Positions 45,424 through 57,900 of a stretch of DNA of 64,000 bases are shown here, piece by piece. Source of the stretch: Salvator merianae. Taxonomy: Eukaryota; Chordata; Lepidosauria; Squamata; Teiidae. The translations under genes were made by a program, and so were the position numbers. The stretch is from contig QVOM02000091.1 in NCBI GenBank assembly GCA_003586115.2, positions 1,552,963 to 1,616,962 of the forward strand. The letters run 5' to 3'. The notes beneath the pieces are model-generated. The model saw nothing but the letters and a program-made list of their open reading frames with translations, was not told where the DNA came from and did not search any database. Each line of letters starts with the position of its first letter. Position 1 is the stretch's first letter.

Positions 45424-46026
45424 ACTGTTTGCACTTGCAACTAGCAAGCATCAAAAATACTTGCTAGTCAAGTGCTTCCGCACTTGGCAGAGGCCCGAGC
45501 AGCCGGGAGTGGGCCTCATCCGTTCCCAATTGCGGATACCAGTGGATACCAGTGCCCCCCTTGTCACACTTCATTTGCATTAGAAGAAACATGGATCGGG
45601 CTACAGCACTCTAAATGGTAGCCTGTTTGTTTGTTTGTTTAAGAATTTGTATCTCATCCTTCACCAGAAGATCCCAGGGCAGGTCACAATATCAAAAAGA
45701 TGAAATGCATTTAATATTCTTAAAACATCTTCCCAGCTGCTGCTAGGGTGAGGATCAGGACAGCTTCTGCACTTGGCCTTATTGTGGATTATATCCCAGA
45801 ATAGGGACTTGCTATCCGCATGCTAGTGCAAACTATGAAAGGTCTTGCCCAGGGCCTACCATAGTCTGCACTAGCATGCAGATGGCAGGTCCCTATTCTG
45901 AGATATTATCTGGAATAAGGCAAAGTGCAGAAAGGGCCACTGTGGACAGTGTCTGCACTGTGTCGTCAGTTCCACATTAGAACAGGATTATTACCCTGTT
46001 CTAACATGGAAAGTGCAAAAATGCCC
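45424..46026. mobile_element. Element C, copy C6 (interrupted)
   Basis: Left end GTTTGCACTTGC with hairpin 45441-45467; right part 45725-46026 with hairpin 45977-46004 and end AAGTGCAAAAATGCCC. The middle holds an unrelated piece (45570-45720) and a palindromic element (45764-45938). Confidence 0.65.
45764..45938. mobile_element. Palindromic DNA element, copy 3
   Basis: Same near-full-length palindrome as 14014-14193; left end eroded to CTTCTGCACTTGG, right end AAGTGCAGAAAGGGCC intact. Nested in C6. Confidence 0.75.
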
Positions 46027-46029
46027 TCT

Positions 46030-46364
46030 GACTTTGGGGGTTGGTGTACTAGACCACAGAGGCATACAGAATGCACACCCCTACGGTGTGGTATACCATA
46101 AAGGACCCATAGCAGCTGTGCTGTAGGAAGCACCACTGGAAGTGAGTCCGGCCTGAAAATAGCCTGGCCAGAAATTGCAAAATCAAGAAACTTTCATTCT
46201 CAGCCTTTGGAGTCTCGCATTGCCTCTGCAGCAGAATGGGCTGTCCAAACGTGAATGGCCTTGTTCCACTCCAGCAACAACCATCTCGGCGTAGGATGGG
46301 TTCCTTGTTCTGGAGCAAGGTAGCCTGCCCTGTCCCTAAACAGTGGGGGGAGTGTGGAAAGGCC
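46030..46364. mobile_element. Element D copy 3
   Basis: Shares GTGGTATACCAT, the AACTTTCATTCTCAGCCTTT core and a right end GTGTGGAAAGGCC with other D copies. Confidence 0.5.
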
Positions 46365-47547
46365 GCAAATGATTAATTACGTTGCTAATGGGTTCTCTCA
46401 CTCTGAAGGTAGACTGAAGATGAATTAAAATAATGTGAATGCATTTATATTGCTATGTAAGTGTTTCTACTGGTTTTCTACCATTGTTCCTTCATGGACA
46501 GGTCCACATTAAAACCACTTTCGTTGGAATATACCATGTCTTCTATGATATATTGTGAACTTTCCATCTACATTAGAGAGATGTAGAAAAAGCTGCATAT
46601 GATATTTAACATTAAACACAGGTTTTGCTAAGAGACAGGTAGCAGATAGCTGACAGACAGGTGTTGTGGTCCAGTTGTTCTGTCATAATGGAGTCAGGGT
46701 TGCTACAGGAACAGGGAGACAGAAAAGAGGCTTCAGAGGCCAGCTGGATGCAGTGTAGAAGGAAGGTTGCTGAGAGAAGACTCTGACTTTTCAAACTCTT
46801 TCTTAATCATTCCTCTACTAAAATTGGATGGACTCAAGAATGGACAAACATGTGAGGAGATCTGTGGCTGAAGATCACTGTGATAATAGAAAGCATCTTT
46901 ATCTTTGGCCATTTGTGATGTGTGGAAGGCATGTCTGTCCTGGAGGAAGACCTTCAACGTCAGTGGCAGATGAGAAGATTTTGAGACCTGAGGAGGAAAA
47001 GATGAAGTAACAAGTAAATGCCAATGTGTGAGGTGGGAAAAGGTTGTTGAGAACTGTTGGAATCCTACCAACTTCTGCCCTTGAGTCTGTTGATAGTTTT
47101 ACCCTTCATTGTGTTGAATGAGATTGGGGAGTCTGACATGATGGAGAAGCACAGATACAGCAACATGTCTCCATACATGCATTGCCAGGCTAACATTCAC
47201 CATAAAAGGGATGTTTCATGCAGCCAGATGAATCCTTCACATAGTATCATGCCCTATACTCAAAGGTCTCTGGGTGGGTTACAACAATAAAAAACAATGC
47301 AAAAGGCACAAAATAAAGCAGCCGCAGCACCTGAAACTGGAACAGTTTGATGTTTCCAAGGTTTATTTTAGCTATGGCTTTGCTACTACGCCCTTCTACT
47401 TTTTGTGGTTTTGCTAATGCTAAAACAAAACAGAAACTCGACTTGCTATAAGATAGACAGTTGAGATAACCGCAAGAAACAGGAACAAAGCCAGAAAGCC
47501 ACAGGGAAGCAAAAGGTCATAAATATGGAACATTATGAATTGAGAAG
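46365..47547. other. No gene recognised
   Basis: AT-rich; a minus-strand open frame at 46733-47071 has no family motif. 47270-47310 resembles a LINE tail. Confidence 0.35.
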
Positions 47548-48067
47548 GGGGACATCAGGGAGAATAAGGGAGGGAAAACAGTATTTACTTGCACAAATGA
47601 TACTTGCAGCACAATCAACAATTGTATTGGGATGGAGGAAAAGTACTAAATGGACATTAGGTAACTAGTATATGTATTTAATGGAACAGTAGAGATTTGA
47701 TAAAATGTGGGAAATAAGATTTAAAATTCTTTCTAAAACAGAGGGAAAAATGGAAAGATCTACTGTATTTTTCAAGAAGACCCCAAGCGCCGGAAGAATT
47801 GAGAGAAGAAATAACAAGACTAACTCTTTGGTCCAGCTAAAATGAATGAGAAAGAAGATGGAAGAAGTGATCTAAAGTTGTCAACCAGTGTGCACAAAGG
47901 GTAGTTTGATAGTATGGTGGTAGGGTAGTAGTTACTATTGTTTGTTTATTTGTTTGTTTGTTTCTCTCATACCAATATATATATTATTTTTTGGGTGGAG
48001 CACTATTTTTTTTGTTATAATCTGTAATTTTTTGTTATTCTTTTTGTACAATTAAAGAATTTAATTA
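47548..48067 (+). mobile_element. 5'-truncated L1-type LINE 3' end
   Basis: Ends TTTTTGTACAATTAAAGAA plus A-rich tail. Flanked by ATGAATTGAGAAGG (about 47534) and ATGAATTGAGAGG (about 48073), an imperfect target duplication. Confidence 0.7.
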
Positions 48068-48074
48068 AAAATAA

Positions 48075-48440
48075 TGAATTGAGAGGAGGCATCGCATAAA
48101 TGTGGGCCAGGGGCTTAAACTCAATCCCTAGTGAGTTAGGAAGTAATTAACATGAGCATGCAATGTATGAGGATCGGTCTTATGGGAGGATCTGTACATG
48201 TAATGATGTAGGCTGCGATGTAACCAGAAAATGGCCCATCAGGGCCTGTTTTCCTATTTGAAAAGAGAATAAGAATGATTATTTTGAGTATAGCGGGGAG
48301 GCCAGTTTTACTGAGATATATGATACTGGTCTCCTGCTTCTTGTTGATCGATCAATAAACAACTGTTTATTCTTCCTACCCTTGGCATGGTTTATTGGGC
48401 AAGCCCATGCCAAGCAAACGGCCCCTTTGTGGCGACATGC
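48075..48440 (+). mobile_element. Possible LTR 3' part (candidate)
   Basis: GATCGATCAATAAACAACTG with a T-rich stretch after it and TTTGTGGCGACATGC further on resemble an R-U5 and leader boundary. No second copy or target duplication found, so tentative. 48440-48990 is otherwise unassigned. Confidence 0.3.
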
Positions 48441-48996
48441 AGCCTGGCTTCTGTACCTCAAAGTTTTTTGAATGCAGCAGAAAACCCACGGGTATCATTG
48501 GCATCATTGGCTTGGGCTTTCAAAAACCTTAGCCTGTTGGTCCCAAATTGCTCTTGCTTGGAGTGGCTGTCCCAATTACCAAGACAAGGGAATCAGTACA
48601 AAGCAGTTGACTGAATATATTCAGCAAAGTGCCTGGTGTCCCTGCTCTAAAAGGCAGAGGAGCACACTTACTCCAAGATCATAGGTTTTTTATATACATT
48701 TTTATCAGTACTGATTCATTCCAAGCATCCAAGCCTGCGCAGCTACTTCAATGTACATATGTGTGTGTGTATGTTGATAGTCATAATAGAACATATTCCT
48801 GTCTTTCTCTGTTCTACCTCAAGCCTGGTACTGAAGCTAAAATGGTGATTATTTCAGCTAAAATGGTGATTGTTTCTAGTTCCCATATTTGCTTTCACAA
48901 GCTTAACGCTCATGCAGTGATGGGGGGGTCCCTTTAATGACAAGCAATGGGTTAAGGTACAGAAAGCAAGAGATGCAACAAATGGGGCCTTCCAAA

Positions 48997-49153
48997 GTCC
49001 CTTTCTACACTGGACCTTATTCTGGATTATATTCCAGAGCAGAGTCTTGCCATCTGCATGCTGGTGCAGACTACAGCAGACCATGGGCACTGGCATGCAG
49101 CTGGTAGGCATTCCGGGACATAATTCAGAATAAGGGCCAGTGCAGAAAGGGCC
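48997..49153. mobile_element. Palindromic DNA element, copy 2 (157 bp)
   Basis: Ends GTCCCTTTCTACAC and GTGCAGAAAGGGCC; 3-bp direct repeat AAA on both sides (48994-48996, 49154-49156). Abuts a BovB tail. Confidence 0.8.
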
Positions 49154-49260
49154 AAAGTTTCATACATATGAGTTTGGGCAAACTTCGAGAGATAGTAGAG
49201 GACAGAAGGGTCTGACATGTTGTGGCCCACGGGGCTGAACAACAAAAGTTACATAGGTAC
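49154..49260 (-). mobile_element. BovB LINE 3' tail fragment
   Basis: Minus strand: CCCCGTGGGCCACAACATG, CCCTTCTGTCCTCTACTATC, AGTTTGCCCAAACTCAT. Confidence 0.65.
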
Positions 49261-49410
49261 AATTGGTGCTTTTTAATATATTCATAAATTTATTTATTTA
49301 AAGCATTTTTTATATCACTTCTCCCAAGTGTTTTACAATGATTCACAACTATGTGGAATATCTGACCTTTTGCAATATTTATGCATATGTTTGGGATATA
49401 CAAAAAATTA

Positions 49411-49533
49411 GAAAGAAAGAAAGAAAGAAAGAAAGGAAGGAAGGAAGGAAGAAAGGAAGGAAGAAAGAAAGAAAGAAAGAAAGGAAGGAAGGAAGGAAGA
49501 AAGAAAGAAAGAAAAGAATAAAGAAAGAAAGTG
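49411..49533. repeat. (GAAA)n/(GGAA)n microsatellite
   Basis: About 120 bp of alternating GAAA and GGAA units. Confidence 0.95.
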
Positions 49534-50520
49534 TATGCTATGGGCTAGCCTGTGTTACATAGGATTCTATACGATTTACAGCCTATAGCAGACGAAGCAG
49601 CACAAACTTTATCATGGGCCTTGTCAGAAAAGGAAATCCAAATACTAAGAATCAAGGACAAGACAAGATAAGATAAGCAGAAAATTGTTTGTTACCAATT
49701 AATGGGATAAGAAGAAGGTTTGCTGTGGCGCCACAGGACATAGACCCTGCCTTTTCATTTGCAGGGGGTGGGGGACAGATTCCAGGGGTAGACAAGCAAC
49801 TGCGCTTGTGTAACATGTGAACTTTCAAGGGGCAACTGCAGCAAACCGTGGAAGTAGCAAATGCCACTTTTCATCATTTCTGGTGTACAATAGTGGCTTG
49901 TTAACTTAATTCTAAACCACGGTCCTCGAGGAAAAGATGGAGTGCGTGCGTTACACCATACTGGCCACCAGATGGATGGACTTTGGATGGCTTCAAAAGC
50001 AGGCCTGGACAAATGCAGCGGAAGCAGCCCAATGCATCTCAGCCCCTCGCCCTGATGTTTGTGTGACTGTGGCTGTCCCTCCCTCCATGAAGCCTCGCTC
50101 GAGAGAGCCCACAGCTACTACAGCTGTGATGAGTGAATGAGAAGTGAACGAAAAAGCCCAAATAAGATGGACTCTGTGCAATGCATGATAAAATGGCGAT
50201 TTGGCATACGAAGCGAGGATTTTTACCTGGATTGTGCAAAATCAGCGAGCGTGGTAATAACTGTCAAGGATCGACTGTTCAGCATAATACAAGAAAGAAT
50301 GTGGGCAACACGGGTGTTGGACTGATCACGAGCCAACTAATAAGGGAGTTATGCGGACAACAGTAGATTAATGAGAAAACTGGACAACAGTTGAATAATG
50401 AGAAAAACTGCACGAAAGAAAGACTCTGTTTCTTTTACGGTGTGTTTTGGATCAGCTGCAACAAGCACCCACAGCCTTTGCAAGGAACTGATCAGTTCTT
50501 GAGAAGGGCTTGCAAGTATG

Positions 50521-50558
<38 letters not shown>

Positions 50559-51537
50559 GTGAATGGCTCTTGGTACCAAGTATATTCTGCATGCTTTAAT
50601 CAATAAATGTTACATGAATAGTGTGCAAATCCAGATCTGGTGTTCTCTGTCTTAGTTAAGCCTCTGTCCATAAAGCTCCCTTAAGCCCTTGCTCTGAATC
50701 CAAAAGAACCTGGTCACTTTGTGACACAGCCACCCTGGTGGTGTGGTGGGGGTGGGTGGGTCAGGGAAGGAGGGAGGGAGGGCTCAGCTAAATGACCCGG
50801 GCATCGTTCCACCCCCATCCGGACACGGTAGCCGCAGGAGCAGAGGGCGGATGCCTTAAGGACGCCTCTCCCTGCGTAAGGGAGCAAAAAACAGTCTGGC
50901 TGACGCGTGGCCAACAGTTCAGGACCCACTGCTAGAAGGAACTTGAAGCTGCTTCTTCAGGAAAAGGTACTTGAAAAGCCCATTTCCCCATCCTCTTTGA
51001 CCCCCTTATAGTATTTTTTTTTTCTAACCCCTCCTGTAACGCTTCCGAAGGCATCTTCTGCAGTGCAACTTTTTTGCCTTTCTAACACAGTTTTAGAGCA
51101 AACCTGTTGGCCTCCTGCCCTCTGCTTCTCCCACCCTATTTGGCTTTTGTTTTTCAATTAGGGCAGATGGTTAAATTTTGGTTAAGTTTCGATTCCTGCC
51201 CGCTCAGATGGGCTCTGAGTCACCCATCATTTCTTAGCTCTTGTGGGGGGGGGGGGAGGAGAGACCGTCTTTGGTGCATCTATGGAGGACCTGATTAGGG
51301 GGGGGTGGGGGGGGCGAGGAAGAAACCATTTTCTATAGAAGTACCAAGGGGCAAACCACAGAATTTCCTGCCCTTCTCTTTCCTTATAGCGAAGTCATTG
51401 GCGTAAGCATAGAAAGGCTTCTCTCTTGGTGAGCGGGGAAGATGCAGACTCACTCTTGACTTACAGCTTAACCAGATGCTCTTCTGCCCACCTCCAACAG
51501 GAAGTTGTGGGCATCATTATTGTCTTTTGTCTTGCAG
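49534..51537. other. Upstream region of the TRIM gene
   Basis: A (GT)n tract lies at 50522-50556. A CpG-richer patch at 50790-50890 and a possible non-coding exon ending GGAAAAG/GTACTT near 50966 could be the TRIM promoter and first exon; the donor is weak. G-rich runs occur at 51243-51315. 49900-50340 shows no family match. Confidence 0.35.
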
Positions 51538-51971
51538 AAGAAGCCGTGATGGCAGCAGCTAGCCCACTGCAGAAACTTCAGGAGAATGCCACGTGCTCCA
51601 TATGTCTCAGTTTTTTTAAGGATCCCATGATGATCATGGGCTGTGGGCATAACTTCTGCAAGGCTTGTATCACCAGCCTCTGGAATGGGTCCCACAGAAA
51701 CGTCTCCTGTCCTCAGTGCTGGGTAAACTTCTCCAGAGCCAAACTCAAGCCGAACAGACAGCTCAAGGATGTGGTGGATGCAGCCCGGGAACTCATCTCA
51801 CGAGGCCTCACGGAGCTCACCTCCCTGGGGAACATCTGCAGCTCACACAAGAAGCCCCTGGACCATTTCTGCCAAGACGACAACGCTCTCATTTGTGAGA
51901 TGTGTGTGGGCGGCAAAGAACATGGAGGTCATGTTGTCAAGCCCGCAGGGGAAGCTGTCAAGGAGCAAAAG
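51538..51971 (+). CDS. TRIM exon: start codon, RING finger and B-box 2
   Basis: A polypyrimidine tract and CAG acceptor end at 51537. The ATG at 51549 has a good Kozak context (GCCGTGATGG) and starts MAAASPLQKLQ, the usual TRIM N-terminus. An in-frame ATG at 51426 lies before the acceptor and is rejected. All eight RING ligands are present: Cys16, Cys19, Cys32, His34, Cys37, Cys40, Cys54, Cys57. B-box 2 ligands are Cys97, His100, Cys108, Asp111, Cys116, Cys119, His125, His128. The exon ends AAG/GTAATA at 51971 after exactly 141 codons (phase 0). At least one upstream non-coding exon must exist. Confidence 0.92.
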
Positions 51972-54900
51972 GTAATAGGATATAAGTAGGAAACCAGAAA
52001 GCCTATCGATGAATTGGTGGAGCGGGCGTTGGCATTGATAATTCTGTAATGGTTAGCAGTTAAACTGTAAAAAGTGCTGTGTTTTGGAAATGCTTAAACT
52101 TGAACCGGAATTAATCCTCAGCATCTGTTTATTTTTGTTAAAAATGTTTTTATGCTACTTCTCATTAAAAAAAAATCTGGAGGCAGTTTACAAGAAAATT
52201 TTTAAAGAGGATAAAATCCAACACAGAAAAACCAACAATTAAAGTCATATTTAAAACTGGGTGGGTCAGGGAAAAGAATAAATAGTCGCACATGGTATGA
52301 CTGGGTAAAAAGACAGGGCTATAATAGGTGCCTAAAATCTGTAAGTGTAGGTACCTCAAAATAGCAGAAGTGGGGTATTCCATAGAACTGGTGCCACCAC
52401 AGAGAAGGCCTTCTTTATTTTGTGGCACCCACAGCAATTAAATTGTATGCTGAAAGGTGAATGGGGGGTTGTTTTCATACTTTATACAGTACATTCCTGT
52501 GTCTTGAAGGGGCCTTTGATAAGAGGTAGCTACTGCTGCTGTCTGGAGCCTATGCATTCCATTTAAAATGAAGCGGGTCAAACCAAAATGCTTTGCTCCC
52601 AGAAACAACAGCAAATGGCTCTTCTGTCCCAGGTTTTGGCACATAGCATACAGTGTTTATTTTCAAACTGGAGGAGAAGTATTCCACAAGCAAACAATGA
52701 TACAATAAGTAGCAGAGTATTGTTTTATGGCATCCCAAATCTGCTGCCTGAGGTGACTACCTCATTCTACCTAACTGTAAGGCCAGATTAGTCTGGATTA
52801 GTCTGTTAGTCGGGATCAGTATAACAAGGGGGTCTAGTAGCACCTCAGAGATTAACAAAGAGGCAGAAGTTGGTAGTGTGAGCTTTCACAGACTAAGGCT
52901 GTATTCAGGCTAGCCGATTTTTTAAATCACGTGCATAAAAGGAGCAAATAATTCCTGGGCACACAGGAAAAAAGCCTTCCACACACATTTACCGATGAGG
53001 CGATTCACCAATCTAATGTCACGGCCTGCAAAGGGAGCTGCTCACTGATTGGCCACTCCCTGCCTCTTTGCTGAAGAGGTTTTCCAAGTCTTTTAACTGC
53101 CAGGTTTTTCTCATTGTCTCTCTTATTCTTCAGTTCACCGATGCCTTGCGGAACTGAAGCGGAGGGCAGAGAGGGACACGTTTCCTTTGGAAGGGGAAAA
53201 ACCTTGGCAGTTAAGGACTGGAAACTGCTTCTGCAGAGAGGCAGGAAGTGGGTGCCTCAGTTGAACTGAAGCTTTTAACTAAGAGAGATTTGCCGGTGCG
53301 GAGAAACTTTTCAAACCCCTTTCCTTCTGTAATTGAAAAAGCACACTGGACTTTAGTAGCTAGGGGCTTTCTCCCAATCCTGATGCTACTGATGTCTTTT
53401 TTAATCTACAGAAGGCAGGGAGTTTGAAAATTTTCCCTGTGCTGGCAAAAGCTCGCTCGCCTCCTCCTTTCTTGAGCTATTGTCCCATGGGTTCCTGCAA
53501 AGCTGTGACTGGTTGAGGTGCTCCCCAAGGCGACCTGAGAACATAGAAAAGCCGAATATAGAAGAGCCAACCCAAGCAGCTGCGGAGAGGCACAGAGGTG
53601 ACTTCCCCAAAGAGCTTTATGAATGCCACAGCTTCTGTGCAACCAGACGATGACCAAAATAGCCTGTCTGATCACACCCGAAGCCTACTTCATCAGATAC
53701 ATGGAGTGAAGTGCCTGGAGACAGATTTAATACCGTAACATTCAGGTCTGTCCCTAGGCACTTTACTCCATGCAAGGCCAGACGTGAAATAAAATCTTCT
53801 AATGCGTGATCACCCAAATGCTCGCCAGCAGTAGTCTTGAGCTTTGGGACACTGGTTGGTGGGTGAAAGCTTCTATTTGAATTTTGAACCACCCCATTTG
53901 GCCAGACATAGAAAATGATGTGTTATGGAGGAAGGTAGAGAAGGAGCAGGCCTGGCATCTGGCTTTTTCTTTTTTTCTTTTTTTAGTTTGTGCATGAAAC
54001 AAAAAGGCGGACTCAGTGGTCCATAGGCTGTCCAAGACACTTTGATTCTGTGGGCCCTTCTGCATTTGCCATTAGTGCGGAACAAGAAGGGGTCTACAGG
54101 CAGCCCTTCCACACACTGTGCAGTTTAAGGGAAGCCCCACTGCTTCCTAGTATGCTCCACCTGCATGGGGCACAGCATAGAGGAGGTAGGGTGCCAGAAT
54201 GACATTCTCATCCAGTCTTGAGGTCTACTGGTACACTGAGGGTGATACACTGTACCAGAGAGTCATGCAGACAACACACCTTCATGGGGGGAACCCTTTT
54301 GGTGGGGCAACAAAGTACGCCACCAAAATGGATGCCCTGGGCATTTCAAAGGCCAGGAACTTTCATTCCTGGTCTTCAGAGCTTTCGGCGGCCACCCACG
54401 CCTGCTCCAAAGCTGGTGCAGATCAAGCTGTCTCTATGCAGATAGCCTTGTTCTGCTCCAGGAGCAATCATTTACAGCTTGGGATCCAGTGCTTATCTCA
54501 ATTCAGGGCAGCCCGCTCTGGACTGGGATAGCAAAGTTAAGTGCAGAAACGGGTGTGTTTACTGCAAGTTTACTATTATTGCAACTGCTACTTGTTTGCT
54601 CCTGCAGTAGGTGGAATGGATGAGGAGCTTTCGGACCTGTTCACACTTATTCACTAGTGCGTGATTGGACACTCACTAGTGAGGTGTGTCTGCACTTTGT
54701 GGAGGCCAAAGCGATTGGGAGTGGGCTACAGCTGCTCCTGATCACAAGCTGTGAAGCATGAAATGGTGCTCCACAGCTGTACTGGGTGCAGCTGGACTGC
54801 TCCTAGAACACATCATTTGCACCTACTTCTGGGGGTGAATGCACTGGCGTAGCGAGGGTGGTGTGGGGGGGGCGGAGCGCCCCGGGTGGAGCGTTGTCCG

Positions 54901-57900
54901 GGGCGGGCGCCACGCTCATCACCCCGGGCGGCCCGCGTGGCGGCGGCGGTGGCGGGCGGCCCGCGTGGCGGCGGCCGCGCTCGTCGCCTTGTCGCCCTGG
55001 CCCGCGCGCCGGCGGACGTGCTCGTCGCTTCGTCACCCAGCCTGCCAGCGTGCGTGTGGGCGGAGCCAGCGAGCGCGCATGCGTGCAGGCAGGCCCATCG
55101 AGGCCGCCGCCGGGCGGGCCAGGGCGAGGAGTGAGGCCGCCACTGGGCGGGCTGGGGCGAGGCGCGAGGCCCCCGCCGGGCGGGCTGGGGCGAGGAGCGT
55201 GGCCGCCGGCGGGCAGGCCGGGGCGAGGAGCGAGGCCGCCGCCGGGCGGGCCGGGGCGACGAGCGCAACTCCCGCCGGGTGGGCCGGGGCGAGGAGCGAG
55301 GCCGCCGCCGGGTGGGCCGGGGCGACGAACGGGGCATGCGCGCTCGCTGGCCCCGCCCACACGCATGCGCACTCGCTGGTCCCGCCCACACGCATGCGCA
55401 CTCGCTGGCCCCGCCCCTAGCCCCGGGCGTCAAAACGGCTAGTAGCCCCGGGTGTCAAAGCGGCTCGCTACGCCACTGGGTGAATGTGGCACGACTTCAC
55501 AGTCACGCCACATTCTTATTTGCAATGGCAGCAGCCAGATGTTTCCTGGCCACTGTCATGACGCAGGTGGCCAGCATTCACACTGCGGGTTCTAGAAGCC
55601 CATTGCCGGGATGTTCCACCATGGAATGTTCGCTTGAGAATATTCCACCCTCTGTTTCACTGGTGCACCTGCAGCATCTCCACATCTGAGAGTCTTTAAG
55701 TTTTTCATGTCCAGAAGCAGAAACAAACTAAAATCTGATTCTTGCCTCGTCCTCATAACTTTCTCATAGAATCGAATCCAGAATCGTATAGAAGAGCTGA
55801 AGAAAGAAAGAGACGCTGCTGCAAATTGCCTGAGAATTACTGAATGTACTCAACGATATTTAACGGTAGGAGCTGCATCATTTTGCAGTGCATAAGGTGG
55901 ACTCATGACCTGCATTGGAAGATTTCTGGCACATATGTCCTGCTGCGGTGCACAAAACGTCCTGGGCCTATGTTATAGCTCACTTTATAACCTGGAGAAA
56001 AGGCTGTATGAGCCAGAGGGCCTTTATTTCCCCTTCAGATAGATTCCTGTCTTCGTGGGGTAGATAGTCTGGTCTTTCTCAGTTTTGCACAGCAAGCCAA
56101 CATGGTTAAATACAGAGCAGTGCTGAGCCAGTTAAATGCATGGCTTAAATCTCCTGCTAGCCTGTGAGAGGAAAATGCAGGATCTTGTTTGGAACCTACA
56201 ATTGCCTTTCTCCATCCACACCAGGGCAGGTGCAAGCCCTTACCTGTCTGGACATTTGCTCTCCTTGACAGCGTGGCACATACTTCCAGGCATTTTGATG
56301 GCATAAATTACGTGGAAGTGCACCATTTTCAGCCTGGTTTCAGCACTGTGCAGGTTCAGGGACGGTTTTTAAAGATCCATGGCGAAAGAAAGCATCCAAA
56401 CAGGTAAGTCGTATTCCTATTCCAGGAGAATCCAGGTGGAGAGTTGATTTTCGTGGAATAGCGATACCGGGTGATGTCACCCCTGTATCCCGGGGCTATG
56501 TTTGGATTGCCATGAAGGAGTGTGGCAATCCCAACATAGCCCCGGGATAGTCCCACATTTTAGGCCCTGTCTGGATGGGGGGCCTATGTGTCAGTTTAGG
56601 TATATTCTTATTGTTATAAAAACCCTTAACATCTATAGAAACATAGTGGTGATGTTGATGCGATCCTGGATGTAAGAATGGTGTCTCATGAAGGATGGCG
56701 TTCCAATCCAGGAATTTGCTTTGCACGGCCCTATAAACTGCAGCTCAGCCTGCACACGGAAAGAATTTTGTTCAATAGCAAACACAGGGCTGTTCCAGCT
56801 GCATTTTCCAGTATGTGGCAAGTGGTACCAGCAGCCAGATGTTGCTGTATAGCATCCCAGTAAACCTGTACCTTTGCCTCCAGATATATTAGACTTCAAT
56901 TTCCACCCACCCCAGCAGCTGTAGTGGTTGTAGAGGTTGGCCCATGACATCTGGAACACCTCCTAGCAGCCAAGTGCTAGGGTCTTTCTGCACAGACTCT
57001 TAGTCTGGATTAAGGGTCCATGTACTACACTTCTAGGTTTCATGGATCTGCACGTTTGTCATGGATCTGCATGAGACAGAGCATGATCTGGATTAAGGAG
57101 GCCCTTAATCCGGATCGCTGATAGTCCTGATTAATCAGGATTACCAGTGGGCCATCATGCAGATGCATGCCTCCCATGTTCAGTACTACCAGTACTGCCA
57201 AAAATCATCCCTCAAAGTTCCCGAGGCTAGGAACAAACCTTCCTAGCCTTTGAAGGCATGGGGGCGTGGCTTCGGCGTGGCCTAATGTGGATCAGTGCTG
57301 TCAATGCAGACAGCACTGATTCTGCCCACACCTCCCCGTGGCTGGATCAGTAGGCCGGGCTAATCCAGACCCACTGATCTGGATGCACAAAGAGCCCTAT
57401 TCATTTCCTTTTCCTGTCTTCCCTCCTCCTTCCCTGATTCCCAGCATGGCCTGCAGTTTTCACTCCCATTCCTCTACTCAGTGAAAAATCCTCCTTTGCT
57501 TGAACTTTTGTCTTTTTATCGTCTATAGGAGAGTGTAAGAGAGGAGAGAAAAATGTTTATCAAAGAGATTGAGAAGTTCTGCCAGAGTTTGAAGGGTCAA
57601 GAGCAATTGCTGCTTCCACACCTGGATGAGCTGGAAACTAGCATCAAAAAGAAGCAAAGTGAGAGCAAAACCACTAGAAAGATAACTCAACTCAACGGCT
57701 TGATCCTCACCGCAGAGAAGCTGTGTGAACTGTCAGGGGCTGAATTCCTGACAAAAATCACCAAACTAAATGACTTGATGAATGACGTCAAGAAGACATG
57801 CAGTCAGTTAAGAACTGAATACGGGCAGGTAAAGATGATGTTAAAATAGTTTTGTTTCTGCAGCATGCAGGTTTGATAGGCTTCTAGCATTGCTCTCCTG

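Noticed and set aside
49411..50603. CRISPR-like regular repeats
   Set aside because: Only simple microsatellites (GAAA/GGAA, GT); eukaryotic context.
51426..51548. Upstream in-frame ATG for the TRIM protein
   Set aside because: It lies before a strong CAG acceptor at 51537 and adds a non-family N-terminus; 51549 fits TRIM starts.
54803..55442. Open frames of 180-206 codons on both strands
   Set aside because: They lie in the GC-rich minisatellite of the hAT-like element; absence of stops follows from composition and repeats.
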